A DNA stretch of 64,000 bases, from the NCBI GenBank assembly GCA_024703855.1, contig CP087965.1:2410001-2474000 (forward strand), given 5' to 3'. The DNA is from Polaromonas sp. P2-4. GTDB lineage: Bacteria; Pseudomonadota; Gammaproteobacteria; Burkholderiales; Burkholderiaceae_C. A program made the translations under genes and the position numbers. Numbering within the stretch: the stretch's first letter is position 1; every line of letters begins with the position of its first letter. This document shows positions 41,124 through 52,588 of this stretch, one piece after another. The notes beneath the pieces are model-generated. The model ran no database searches. It had not been told where the DNA came from and saw only the letters and a program-made list of their open reading frames with translations.

Positions 41124-41677
41124 TCATGCAGCAACCAGGGCGCAACGCTGCGCACGCGCCAGAAAATGCGCCAGCGGCGGCGTTGCCTTGTTGGCGTCTT
41201 TCGCCAGGTCGTCCCACAGACGCAAGCTGACAGCGCCGACGGAACCGGGCTGGGCGATGAAGCGCGCGGCGTCTTCGTCGGTAAAAATGCCGCCCTGCAG
41301 CAACAGGCTGCGTTTGGAATCGGCCGACAGGCTGGCGTAATAGTCCGGCCGCGTCGCACACAAATAGCGCTTGGCGTCCACATGCAGCTTGATGGCATCC
41401 AGCACCTCATCGGCAAACAGGCCGCGCAAAAAGGCAGGGCGCGGTACTGGTGCACGTCGTCCACGCCGCGCAGGGAAGGCGTTTCACCGAGGTCGTGCAG
41501 CAAATGGCCCAGGTCATGCAGCAAGGCTGCGGTGACCAGTTCATCGCTGGCGCCTTCGGCCTCGCCGAGCGCTGCGGTTTGCAAAGCGTGCTGCAGTTGC
41601 GTGACGGGCTCGCCGCTGTACTGCTCGCCGCCGCGCTCTTCAAACAGCCGCTCAATGTCGGAAAAAGTTAAAGCCAT
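41124..41677 (-). CDS. HD-domain phosphonate oxygenase-like protein (PhnZ/TmpB family)
   Basis: About 184 residues. It starts MALTFSDIERLFEERGGEQY. The segment GGEQYSGEPVTQLQHALQTA holds the Tyr and Glu that form the substrate lid in the mixed-valent di-iron oxygenases PhnZ and TmpB, followed by metal ligands in LLHDLGHLLHDLGE and DAIKLHVDAKRYL. The frame breaks near 41440 (YRALPF joins LRGLFADEVLDAI). PhnZ cleaves the C-P bond of (R)-1-hydroxy-2-aminoethylphosphonate to glycine and phosphate. Its usual partner, a 2-oxoglutarate dioxygenase that makes the hydroxyl, is not in the window. It lies 57 bases after phnA. Confidence 0.8.
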
Positions 41678-41734
41678 GGTGGGGAATCGGTTTGAAGGTG
41701 GGTGAAACTCTTGATCGCTTCCTGCGCGCTTTGT

Positions 41735-43004
<1,270 letters not shown>

Positions 43005-43740
43005 CTAAGCGGCGGCATTGCCGGTTGTGCGGCGCCCTGCAGCGCCGGTCTGCAGCCGCGCCTGCCTGCGCAAGTCGTTTTCTATCGTGCGCTCTTTGCT
43101 TTCAATCGCATGGTCGAACATGGCGCGTCCGGCCGCCTCGGGGTCACCCTGAGGCAATGGCCTTGACGATCTGGCGGTGCTCGCCGGCCGAGATCGGCAT
43201 GAGCCAGCCGTCGGCCAGGTTGAGGCGGCGAAACAGCGAGATCTCCTTGATCAGCTTGCGGTAGATCGCGGTGAGCTTGCGGTTGCCCGCCATCTCCACC
43301 AGCCGGTCGTGAAACTTGAGGTTGAGCAAATGGTAGTTGTAGGCGTCTTCGGCCTTCACGGCCTTTTCCATTGCGCTCACCACGCCCTTGATTTCCTTGA
43401 GCTGGGCCGGCGTGATATTTTTGGCCAGCTGGCGGCCGACGAGTTCGTCCATGGCGGCACGCAGATCAAAAATCTCGATGGCCTCGTCAATCGGGATGTC
43501 GCGCACGAAAACACCGCGGTTTTTCTCGTTGCGGACCAGCCCCGCTTCTTCAAGCATGCGAAAAGCTTCCCGCACCGGGCCGCGCGACACGCCCATCTTC
43601 ATGGCCAGCGTCGCCTCGATCAACTTGCTGCCGGGTTCGTACTCGCCGACCAGAATGGCGCGTTCGATTTCCTGCTGCACCACGGTGGTGAGCGAGCTGC
43701 TTTGAAGCAACGCGATGGTGGGGTGTAAGAGGGCGTTCAT
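43005..43740 (-). CDS. GntR/FCD-family regulator of phosphonate use
   Basis: About 244 residues from ATG 43740 (MNALLHPTIALLQSSSLTTV). The winged helix is in EYEPGSKLIEATLAMKMGVS and RGPVREAFRMLEEAGLVRNE. The all-helical FCD ligand domain follows, with FDLRAAMDELVGRQLAKNIT and LNLKFHDRLVEMAGNRKL. The frame breaks near 43155, after which DPEAAGRAMFDHAIESKERT completes the FCD domain and the stop is at 43005. It sits between the two arms of the phosphonate locus and probably controls both from the palindrome at 43766-43781. Confidence 0.85.
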
Positions 43741-43765
43741 GCCCTGCATTGAAGCACAAAACAGA

Positions 43766-43781
43766 AGATTGTCAACAATCT
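43766..43781. promoter_or_regulatory. Probable GntR operator in the divergent phosphonate promoter region
   Basis: AGATTGT-CA-ACAATCT has two perfect 7-base arms around a CA centre and contains TTGTCAACAA, close to the FadR/FCD-type TNGTNNNACNA site. It lies 26 bases upstream of the regulator's start and 11 bases before the -35 element of phnS. Confidence 0.55.
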
Positions 43782-43792
43782 GCAAAAAACAA

Positions 43793-43821
43793 TTGACAAG
43801 ACAAAAGGGGCGGCGTTAAAT
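43793..43821 (+). promoter_or_regulatory. Probable sigma-70 promoter of the 2-AEP import operon
   Basis: A perfect -35 TTGACA (43793-43798), a 17-base spacer and a -10-like TTAAAT (43816-43821). It reads toward phnS, with about 100 bases of leader. Confidence 0.55.
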
Positions 43822-43930
43822 AAAAGTTGAGCTGGGTTGATCTGACCTGAACACAGGTTGCGTCATCACGGTGTCATGCCACTGACACGGTCAGGTCACA
43901 ACATTGCGGGTTTTTCACAAAGGACTTTTT

Positions 43931-44981
43931 ATGCAACGGGCTACCCTTCTCAAATCCCTCGCCAAGGCAGTTGTTGCAGCAGGTCTGCTGGCCATCGCCG
44001 CTGCTGCAGCGGCCCAAAAAACCCAGTTGCTGGTTTACACGGCGCTGGAGACCGACCAGCTCAAGGCCTACCAGGAAGGCTTCAACAAAGCGAACCCGGA
44101 CATCGAGATCAAATGGGTCCGCGACTCGACCGGTGTGATCACCGCCAAACTGCTCGCGGAGAAGTCCAACCCGCAAGCCGACGCCGTGATGGGTGTGGCG
44201 GCCTCCAGCCTGGCGCTGCTCGACAAACAGGGCATGCTCATACCTTACGCGCCGATCAATCTTGATGGCATCATGAGTCAGTACCGTGACAAGAAAAAAG
44301 TCCCCGCCTGGTTTGGCATGGACGTGTGGGGTGCCACTGTGTGCTTCAACACCGTCGAGGCCCAAAAGAAAAACATTCCCAAACCCGAGTCCTGGCAAGA
44401 CCTGACCAAACCCATCTACAAGGGACAGATCGTCATGCCCAACCCGGCCTCCAGCGGCACCGGTTACTTTGACGTGACGGCTTGGCTCACGCTGTTTGGC
44501 GACAAGGACGGCAAGGGCGGCGGCTGGAAGTACATGGACGGCCTGCATGAAAACATTGCGCAGTACACCCACTCCGGTTCCAAGCCCTGCAACATGGCGG
44601 CCGCCGGCGAATTCCTGATGGGCATTTCATTTGAGTACCGCGGCAACGCCAACAAGGCCAAGGGCGCCCCTGATTGACCTGGTGTTCCCCAAGGAAGGGC
44701 TGGGTTGGGATCTGGAAGCTTTTGCGATTCACACGGGCACCAAAAAACTGGACGCCGCGAAGAAGCTGGCCGACTGGGCTTCGAGCAAGGACGCGATGAT
44801 GCTCTACGGCAAAAACTTCGCCATCACCGCGCAACCGGGCCTGGCGCCTCCGCTGGCCAACGTCCCCGCAGACTATGAGGCTCGTCTTGTCAAGATGGAC
44901 TTCAACTGGGCGGCCGACAACCGCGAACGCATTCTGGCCGAGTGGACCAAGCGCTACAACAGCAAAACTGAGAAGAAGTGA
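43931..44981 (+). CDS. phnS: 2-aminoethylphosphonate ABC transporter, periplasmic binding protein
   Basis: About 350 residues from ATG 43931 after AAAGGA. The signal peptide is MQRATLLKSLAKAVVAAGLL, with a probable cut after AAAAAAQ. The mature protein is a type 2 iron/spermidine-like binding fold: LLVYTALETDQLKAYQEGFN, then ADAVMGVAASSLALL, YFDVTAWLTLF and a conserved MGISFEYRGN. The frame breaks near 44670, after which LIDLVFPKEGLGWDLEAFAI continues to the stop. It resembles the PhnS2 group rather than PhnD. It is the first gene of the plus-strand operon. Confidence 0.88.
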
Positions 44982-44985
44982 CACC

Positions 44986-45070
44986 CCTGTCTCGGCTCAC
45001 TGCGTGTAGCCGGAACCCCCTCAAGGGGGCAACAGCTGTGGCCCGGCAGAGCCGGTTCCACGCTGTTGCT
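44986..45070. repeat. E-family palindromic repeat inside the phn operon
   Basis: Variant copy: tcggctcactgcgtgtagcc, then ggaaccccctcaagggggca and ggcccggcagagccggttcc. It lies between phnS and the ATPase gene, where a hairpin could adjust relative expression of the abundant binding protein. Confidence 0.7.
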
Positions 45071-45126
45071 TGCATTGGGACCCTCCATCAAAACTGCGTC
45101 CAGGCAATACCGGCTTTACCCAAGGC

Positions 45127-46191
<1,065 letters not shown>

Positions 46192-46248
46192 TGCACAAGG
46201 AAGCTCTTCATAACCCATCACGGCCCGTGATCGCGCGGATTCGGGCGG

Positions 46249-46308
46249 TCTGCGGCGTTGCATTTCTTGCCAATAGTCGGGCTATTGGCTGCAAAATGCG
46301 CCTTGCAT
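46249..46308. repeat. M-family palindromic element, copy 2
   Basis: Core with hairpin CCAATAG-tcggg-CTATTGG, flanked by ggcgttgcatttcttg on one side and gctgcaaaatgcgccttgc on the other. These match the arms of copies 3 and 4 in inverse orientation. It lies between the ATPase and permease genes. Outer terminal repeats are unclear. Confidence 0.65.
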
Positions 46309-46346
46309 CCCATCCCGACCCGCACGCCACGCGCTCGCGCTGAGTT

Positions 46347-48065
46347 ATGCAGAACTTCCCTACCGCTCCAACATTCCCGCTGGTCAGACAGAAGACCCAC
46401 TGGATTGATTACCTGGCCCATATTGCGCTTGCGCTGGCAGCTATTATTTTGATAGTGTTTCTGGCGGCGCCTTTGCTGGCCATCCTGCAGCAGGCCCTGG
46501 AAAACAAGGGCGGCCAGTTTGTCTGGTTTGACAACTTCATTGACTACGCCAAGACGCCGGCCCTGCTGGAGAGCCTGTGGAACAGCCTGTGGGTCTCCAG
46601 CGCCGTCACGCTGATCACGGTGCCGCTGGCTTTTGGCTTCGCCTATGCGCTGGCGCGCTCGTGCATGCCCTACAAGGCGCTGTTTCGCGGCATCACGCTG
46701 ATCCCGCTGCTGGCCCCTTCGCTGCTGTCTGCGATTTCCCTGATTTACTGGTTTGGCAACCAGGGCGTGCTCAAGGGCTGGATGCAGGGCCTGGGCATCG
46801 AACAAATCTACGGCGCGCCCGGCATCGTGGTCGCCGAATGTTTTGCCGTGCTGCCGCATGCGCTGATGATTCTGGTCACCGCGCTGAGCCTGTCCGACGC
46901 GCGCCTGTACGAAGCGGCCGACGCCATGGGCACCAGCGCCAGGCGCAAATTCTTCACCATCACGCTGCCCGGCGCCAAGTACGGCCTGATCTCGGCGGCG
47001 CTGGTCACCTTCACGCTGGTGATCACCGACTTCGGCATTCCCAAGGTCATAGGCGGCAACTTCAACGTGCTGGCCACCGATGTCTTCAAGCTGGTCATCG
47101 GCCAGCAGGACTTTGCAAAGGGCGCCGTCGTCGCCATCCTGCTGCTGGCGCCCGCCGTGCTGACCTTTGGCGTCGACAACTATGTGAGCAAGCGCCAGAC
47201 CGCCATGCTGACGGCCCGCGCCGTGCCCTACAGCCCCAAGCCCGCCCGCAAGTACGACCTCGCGATGACGCTGTACTGTTCGCTGATCGCGGTGCTCGTG
47301 CTGGCGATGTTGGGCATGGCCGTGTTCGCCTCGTTCGCCAGCTTCTGGCCCTACAACCTCACACCCAGCCTGCGCCACTACACCCTGGGCCTGGTGGACG
47401 CCGAAGTCAGCGTGGGATTTATCAACAGCCTGAAGATGTCGGCAGGCACGGCGTTCTTCGGCACGGCGCTGGTGTTTTTCAGCGCCTACCTGCTTGAAAA
47501 AACCAAGGGCATGGACGGCCTGCGCGGCCTGGTGCGCATGCTGGCCATGCTGCCCATGGCCGTGCCCGGCCTGGTGCTGGGCCTGGGCTACATCTTCTTT
47601 TTCAACGCCCCGGACAACCCGCTGAACGGGCTGTACCACACGCTGACCCTGCTCACGCTGTGCACCATCGTGCACTTCTACACCACGGGCCACCTGACGG
47701 CCGTGACAGCGCTTAAAAGCCTGGACGGTGAATTTGAAGCCGTCAGCGCCTCGCTCAAGGTCCCTTTCTTCAAGACCTTCTGGCGCGTCACCCTGCCGAT
47801 CTGCACGCCGGCATTGATCGACATTGCACGCTACTTCTTCATCAATGCCATGACCACCATCTCGGCCGTGGTGTTTCTGTATTCGCCGGAAACCAAGGTC
47901 GCGTCGATTGCGATTTTGAACCTGGATGAAGCCGGTGAAATGGGCGCCGCCGCCGCCATGGCCGTGCTGATCGGCCTGGCTTCGACCCTGGCCACCTTGC
48001 TGTTCATGGCCCTCGCCTGGTGGGTGAACCGCCGTACCCAAGCATGGCGCACGACCTCCCGTTGA
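46347..48065 (+). CDS. phnV: 2-aminoethylphosphonate ABC transporter, fused double permease
   Basis: Intact, 572 residues, about twice a single permease. Two binding-protein-dependent transport domains lie in tandem, each with an EAA loop: EAADAMGTSARRKFFTITLP in the first half and EAVSASLKVPFFKTFWRVTL in the second. About 12 membrane segments. It imports 2-AEP with PhnS and PhnT. The first helix, ALAAIILIVFLAAPLLAILQ, is encoded by DNA that matches the core of the R-family repeat (gcagctattattttgatag at 46437-46455). Confidence 0.9.
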   Translation: MQNFPTAPTFPLVRQKTHWIDYLAHIALALAAIILIVFLAAPLLAILQQALENKGGQFVWFDNFIDYAKTPALLESLWNSLWVSSAVTLITVPLAFGFAYALARSCMPYKALFRGITLIPLLAPSLLSAISLIYWFGNQGVLKGWMQGLGIEQIYGAPGIVVAECFAVLPHALMILVTALSLSDARLYEAADAMGTSARRKFFTITLPGAKYGLISAALVTFTLVITDFGIPKVIGGNFNVLATDVFKLVIGQQDFAKGAVVAILLLAPAVLTFGVDNYVSKRQTAMLTARAVPYSPKPARKYDLAMTLYCSLIAVLVLAMLGMAVFASFASFWPYNLTPSLRHYTLGLVDAEVSVGFINSLKMSAGTAFFGTALVFFSAYLLEKTKGMDGLRGLVRMLAMLPMAVPGLVLGLGYIFFFNAPDNPLNGLYHTLTLLTLCTIVHFYTTGHLTAVTALKSLDGEFEAVSASLKVPFFKTFWRVTLPICTPALIDIARYFFINAMTTISAVVFLYSPETKVASIAILNLDEAGEMGAAAAMAVLIGLASTLATLLFMALAWWVNRRTQAWRTTSR

Positions 48066-48085
48066 ATTGTTATGTGTGCTTCTAT

Positions 48086-48183
48086 AAATTCAATTCTAGG
48101 GATGCAGTGCAAGGCGCAAACCACAGCAATACAGCAGTATTGCGAGGATTTGCAACGCAGCAATGCGCCCTAAAATTGGATTT
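48086..48183. repeat. M-family palindromic element, copy 3, in the phnW leader
   Basis: 98 bases with 16-base terminal inverted repeats (aaattcaattctaggg / ccctaaaattggattt, 14 of 16 paired). The core is gtgcaaggcgcaaaccacag, the hairpin GCAATAC-agca-GTATTGC, then gatttgcaacgcagcaatgc. It ends three bases before the CAGGAG ribosome site of phnW. Confidence 0.8.
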
Positions 48184-48197
48184 ACAGGAGCGCACAC

Positions 48198-49316
48198 ATG
48201 GACAGAGACAAAATCCTGCTTACCCCCGGCCCCCTGACCACCACGCTGCGCACCAAGCTCGCCATGCTGAAAGACTGGGGTTCGTGGGACAGCGACTTCA
48301 ACGCCGTCACGGCCAGCATCCGCCACAGCCTGCTGGGCATCATTCACGGCCATGACTCGCATGTGGTGGTGCCGCTGCAGGGCAGTGGCACTTTCAGCGT
48401 GGAGGCGGCGGTGGCGACCGTGGTGCCACGCGACGGCCATGTGCTGGTGCTGGACAACGGCGCCTACTGCAAACGCGCGGCGCGGCTCACCACGCTGATG
48501 GGCCGCCGCTGCACGGTGCTGCCTTTTGACGAAGCGGTGCCGGTCTCCCCGGCGGCGCTGGCCGACAAGCTCCAGCAGGATGCCAGCATCACCCATGTGA
48601 TATTGATTCACTGCGAGACCGGTGCCGGTGTGCTCAACCCTTTGCAGGAAATTGCCGATGTGTGCGCAGCCCACGACAAGGGCCTGATTGTGGACGCCAT
48701 GAGCTCCTTTGCTGCGCTGGAAATTGACGCGCGCAAAGTCCGTTTTGACGCGCTGGTGGCCGCCAGCGGCAAATGCCTGGAGGGCGTTCCCGGCATGGGT
48801 TTTGCGTTTATTCGCAAGGCCATTCTGGACGGTTGTGCCGGCCGCAGCCAGTCGCTGGCCATGGACCTTTACGACCAGTATGTCTACATGGAAAAAACCA
48901 CGCAATGGCGCTTCACGCCGCCCACCCACGTCGTGGTGGCACTGGCCGAGGCGATTGCGCAGTTTGAAGAAGAAGGCGGGCAGCCCGCGCGCCTGGCCCG
49001 CTACACCAGCAACTACAACACCTTGATCCAGGGCATGGCCGCGCTGGGTTTCAAGCCTTTTCTGGACCCGGCGATTCAGGCGCCCATCATCGTGACCTTT
49101 CACGCGCCTGCTGACAGCCGCTATGAGTTCAAGAAGTTTTATGCCGCCGCACGAGAACGCGGCTTTGTCCTCTACCCCGGCAAACTCACACAGATGGAAA
49201 CTTTCCGTGTAGGCTGTATTGGTGCGATTGGCCCCAGAGAAATGGAACAGGCCGTTCACGCGGTGGCAGGGGCACTGCAAGACATGGGCATTACGTCCGC
49301 CGCACTGAGCAATTGA
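48198..49316 (+). CDS. phnW: 2-aminoethylphosphonate-pyruvate transaminase
   Basis: Intact, 372 residues, class V aminotransferase. It opens [36 protein letters not shown]-type residues are present ([20 protein letters not shown]), and the PLP aspartate lies in [14 protein letters not shown]. The Schiff-base lysine is in [15 protein letters not shown]. Near the end [18 protein letters not shown] is typical of PhnW. It converts 2-AEP and pyruvate to phosphonoacetaldehyde and alanine. CAGGAG precedes the start. Confidence 0.95.
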   Translation: MDRDKILLTPGPLTTTLRTKLAMLKDWGSWDSDFNAVTASIRHSLLGIIHGHDSHVVVPLQGSGTFSVEAAVATVVPRDGHVLVLDNGAYCKRAARLTTLMGRRCTVLPFDEAVPVSPAALADKLQQDASITHVILIHCETGAGVLNPLQEIADVCAAHDKGLIVDAMSSFAALEIDARKVRFDALVAASGKCLEGVPGMGFAFIRKAILDGCAGRSQSLAMDLYDQYVYMEKTTQWRFTPPTHVVVALAEAIAQFEEEGGQPARLARYTSNYNTLIQGMAALGFKPFLDPAIQAPIIVTFHAPADSRYEFKKFYAAARERGFVLYPGKLTQMETFRVGCIGAIGPREMEQAVHAVAGALQDMGITSAALSN

Positions 49317-49337
49317 CGCAATAGCAAGGAGTTCAGC

Positions 49338-50718
49338 ATGGCCAGCAAAGCATCCGGCAAAACCCATCCCGCAGTGGAGGCGGTCAAAAAATCGGGCGCG
49401 GCCAAGGTCAAGGTGGCCGTCAGCGACATCGACGGCGTCCTGCGCGGCAAGGTCCTGCACAAAGACAAATTCTTGGGCGCCGCCGAGCCCTACCCGGCGG
49501 GTGGTTTTGGTTTTTGCGATGTGGTGCTGGGCTGGGACATGACGGACAGCTGCTACGACAACACCTCTGTGACCGGCTGGCAACACGGCTTCCCCGATGC
49601 GCTGGCGCGGCTGGACCCAAACACCGCACGCCATGTGCCCTGGGACGACGGCGTGCCCTTTTTCCTGGGCGAGTTCGTCAACGCCGACGGCACGCCCCAT
49701 GCCGTTTGCCCGCGCCAAACGCTCAAGCGCGTGCTCAAGCGCGCCGAGAAGATGGGTTTCATGGTGATGACCGGCATGGAGTTCGAGTGGTTCAATTTTC
49801 TGGAAACACCGCACAGCTGGGCCGCAAAAAAGGCGTGGGCCCTGACGCAGCTGACGCCGGGCATGTTTGGCTACTCGCTGCTGCGCATGAACCAGAACCG
49901 CGATTTTTTCAAGGCCATCATGGACGAGATGCTGGCTTTTGGCATCCCGATTGAAGGCCTGCACACCGAGACCGGCCCCGGCGTTTACGAAGTCGCCATC
50001 GCTTTCAGCGAAGCGCTGGAGCAGGCCGACCGCTCCGTGCTCTTCAAGACCGGCGTCAAAGAAATAGGCGCGCGCTTTGGCATCATGCCCAGCTTCATGG
50101 CCAAGCCCAACCAGCAGCTGCCGGGCTGCAGCGGCCACATTCACCAAAGCCTTTCCGACGGTAAAAACAACCTGTTCTATGACGCGAAAAACCCGCGCAA
50201 AATGAGCAAGTTGTTTGAAAGCTATGTGGCCGGGCAAGTCGCCTGCATGATGGAGTTCGGCCCCATGATCTGGCCGACCATCAACAGCTACAAACGCCTG
50301 GTCGACGGCTTCTGGGCACCCGTCAAACCGACCTGGGGCATGGATAACCGCACCGCCAGTTTCCGCGTGATTGCCGGCAGCCCCAAGGCGACGCGGCTTG
50401 AAACACGCTGCCCCGGCGCCGACGTCAATCCCTACCTGGCCATGGCGGCCGTGATTGCGGCGGGCCTGGACGGCGTGGAAAAGGCCTCAAGCTCAGCACC
50501 CCGCCCATCACCGGCACCAACCAGGGCGCCGAAAACATTCCCGCGCACCGCGCACCCTGATAGAGACCACGCGCATCTTCCAGCAGTCAAGCATTGCCCG
50601 CGACTGGCTGGGCGATACCTTTGTCGACCACTTCGCCGCGACCCGCGACTGGGAATGGCGGCAGTGGCTGGACGGCGTGACCGACTGGGAACTGAAACGC
50701 TACTTCGAGATCATCTAG
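49338..50718 (+). CDS. Glutamine-synthetase-family amine ligase (gamma-glutamylation enzyme candidate)
   Basis: About 460 residues. The GS beta-grasp region begins VKVAVSDIDGVLRGKVLHKD. The catalytic core has VMTGMEFEWFNF (first Glu metal ligands), GLHTETGPGVYEVAIAFSEA, CSGHIHQSLSDG (substrate/ATP His-rich loop), FWAPVKPTWGMDNRTASFRV and ETRCPGADVNPYLAMAAVIA. It resembles PuuA/IpuC/GlnA-III ligases that join glutamate to amines, not housekeeping GlnA; the adenylylation loop is not evident. Frame breaks are near 50487 and 50550, before TLIETTRIFQQSSIARDWLG. It lies 22 bases after phnW. 2-AEP, a methylated relative or ethanolamine is the inferred substrate. Confidence 0.8.
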
Positions 50719-50720
50719 GT

Positions 50721-51227
50721 ATGGAAATTCGACGACTTGAAGTCTCTGATGCACCGGTCTACCGGGAATTTCGCCTGCGCGGTTTGCGTGAGCATGCCGA
50801 CGCCTTCACGTCGAGCTTTGAAGAAGTCAGCCTGCAACCGCTGGCGGTCTTTGAAAAACGGCTGGCGGCAACGTCCAACGAGAAACTCTGGGGCGCCTTT
50901 GTAGACGGTGAGATGGCCGGCATGGTGGGCCTGGACCGTGAGACGCGCCTGAAAAACCGCCACAAGGCCACACTGGTCGGCATGTATGTCGCGCCCGAAT
51001 ACACCGGGCGGGGCATAGGCCGCATGCTGGTGGACACGGTGCTGCAGGACGCCAGGGCCTCGGGCCTGGAACTCATCATCCTCACCGTGACCGACAGCAA
51101 CCGGCAGGCCGTCGCGCTCTACGAAAAAGCCGGTTTCTCATCGTTCGGCACCGAGCCCGACGCGATACGGGTCGATGGCATCAGTTTCGGCAAAACGCAT
51201 ATGTATCTTTCCCTGAAAACCCTTTAA
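50721..51227 (+). CDS. GNAT-family N-acetyltransferase
   Basis: Intact, 168 residues from ATG 50721, three bases after the ligase stop. The acetyl-CoA site is LVGMYVAPEYTGRGIGRMLV (the Q/RxxGxG/A loop as RGIGRM), then LELIILTVTDSNRQAVALYE, a standard GNAT core. PhnO-like GNATs acetylate aminoalkylphosphonates, so that role is possible here, but protein or amine acetylation cannot be excluded. Confidence 0.85.
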   Translation: MEIRRLEVSDAPVYREFRLRGLREHADAFTSSFEEVSLQPLAVFEKRLAATSNEKLWGAFVDGEMAGMVGLDRETRLKNRHKATLVGMYVAPEYTGRGIGRMLVDTVLQDARASGLELIILTVTDSNRQAVALYEKAGFSSFGTEPDAIRVDGISFGKTHMYLSLKTL

Positions 51228-51238
51228 CGCCAACCACC

Positions 51239-52371
51239 ATGAGCATCACCCATTTTTCTTTCCCCACGGCCATCAAATTCGGTGCCGCGCGCGCAAACTG
51301 GTGGCGGCGCAACTGCTTGAAGCGGGCTGCAAGCGCCCGCTGATCGTCACCGACAAGGCGCTGGCTGCGCTGCCTGTGCTGGCTGAATTCACAACCCATC
51401 TGGCGGAGCTGGACGTGGCGGTTTTCTCGGGCGTTTTCGGCAACCCGACCTGCAGCCAGGTGATGGACGGCGCAGCCGCTTACAAGGCCCACCGGGCCGA
51501 CTGCGTGATCGGCTTTGGCGGTGGCGCCGCGCTCGACGTGGCCAAGGTCGTCGGCATTGCCGCCACGCACGAAGGCGACATTCTGGAATACGTGTGGGAC
51601 CACCCACAGGTGCGCCCCATCGTCAACGCGCTGCCTTATTTTGTGGCGCTGCCGACGACCTCGGGCACCGGCTCGGAAGTCGGCCGCTCCAGCGTGGTCA
51701 GCGAAAACGACAGCCACTTGAAGCGCGTGGTGTTCAGCCCCAAAATTCTGGCCAAGGTGGTGTTTGCCGACCCTGAACTCACCTTGGGCCTGCCGCCGCA
51801 TGTAACCGCCGCCACCGGCATGGACGCGCTGACGCACAACATCGAGAGTTACCTCTCGCCCGCCTACCACCCGCTGTGCGACGGCATTGCACTGGAAGGC
51901 ACGCGCATCGCGGCCGCGGCCCTGCTCACCGCGGTGAAAGAGCCCGGCAACCTGCAGGCGCGCAGCGACATGATGATGGCCTCGATGATGGGCGCGATTG
52001 CCTTCCAGAAAGACCTGGGCGCGGTGCATTCGTGTGCGCACGCGCTGGGCGCGGTGTGCGACCTGCACCACGGCCTGGCCAACGCGCTGATGATTGACAC
52101 GGTGCTGGCCTGGAACTACGAGGCAGCGCAGCCCAAGTTCGACGAGCTGGCCCATGTCTGCGGCGTGACCGGCGGTGGCAAGGCCTTTGTGCCCTGGTTG
52201 AAATACCTCAAGGCCAACATCGGCATCAGCGGCCCGCTGTCGGCCCACGGCGTAAAACCTGAGCACCTGCCGCGTCTGGTCGAGATTGCCACGGCCGACA
52301 TCTGCCACCAGACCAATCCGCGGCCTTGCAAGGCAGAAGACTTCCAGCGATTGTTCGAGGCTGCTTTATGA
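51239..52371 (+). CDS. Iron-containing alcohol dehydrogenase (group III)
   Basis: About 377 residues; ATG 51239 (MSITHFSFPTAIKFGA) with a frame break near 51290, just before KLVAAQLLEAGCKRPLIVTD. The nucleotide motif is CVIGFGGGAALDVAKVVGI. LPTTSGTGSEVGRSSVV follows, then iron ligands in TGMDALTHNIESYLSPAYHP, AVHSCAHALGAVCDLHHGLA. Relatives include 4-hydroxybutyrate and 1,2-propanediol dehydrogenases and PhpC-type phosphonoacetaldehyde reductases. In this operon it could interconvert phosphonoacetaldehyde and hydroxyethylphosphonate, or oxidise a gamma-glutamylated amino alcohol. Confidence 0.85.
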
Positions 52372-52399
52372 ACGCCGGTATAACAACTCTCGTGATGGG

Positions 52400-52588
52400 G
52401 CTCCCACTTCCAGCAGGGGCCGCGGAACCGGCTTTGCCGGGCCGCAGGCGTAGCGCCCCCGAGGGGCTGGAGCCTGCGGCTCCAAAGCTGCTTGAGCAGC
52501 TTTGGACAGGCGACAGAGGCGAAGCGTCTCGCGAGCCGCGGCCTGCAAGGCCTCGCGTAGTACGCGAAGCGACAAGCGTGGGGGCTCT
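52400..52588. repeat. E-family palindromic repeat, long composite copy
   Basis: The minus strand starts cccccacgcttgtcgcttcg and ends ggcccggcaaagccggttcc, the two family ends. Between them lie about 100 extra bases of nested hairpins, including aaagctgcttgagcagcttt and gagcctgcggctc. It lies directly upstream of the gamma-glutamyl hydrolase start, in the only sizeable gap of this part of the operon. Confidence 0.75.

Noticed and set aside
40709-41677. HD-domain and transporter as a single 322-residue protein
   Set aside because: The joined frame crosses the palindromic repeat at 41051-41122 in a shifted phase; each protein has its own complete domain in a different frame.
46218-48041. 607-residue open frame on the minus strand opposite phnV
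   Set aside because: It is antisense to an intact, motif-rich permease. The translation is dominated by Gln, Gly, His and Arg runs without any domain, the usual shadow of high-GC coding DNA.
48096-50237. 713-residue open frame on the minus strand opposite phnW and the GS-like gene
   Set aside because: Antisense to two clearly recognised enzymes. Composition is His/Arg/Gln-rich and no motif or plausible start was seen.
50721-51227. Fusion of the GS-like ligase with the GNAT in one long frame
   Set aside because: The apparent fusion arises only because a frameshift moves the ligase out of its true frame; the corrected ligase stops at 50718 and the GNAT has its own ATG at 50721.
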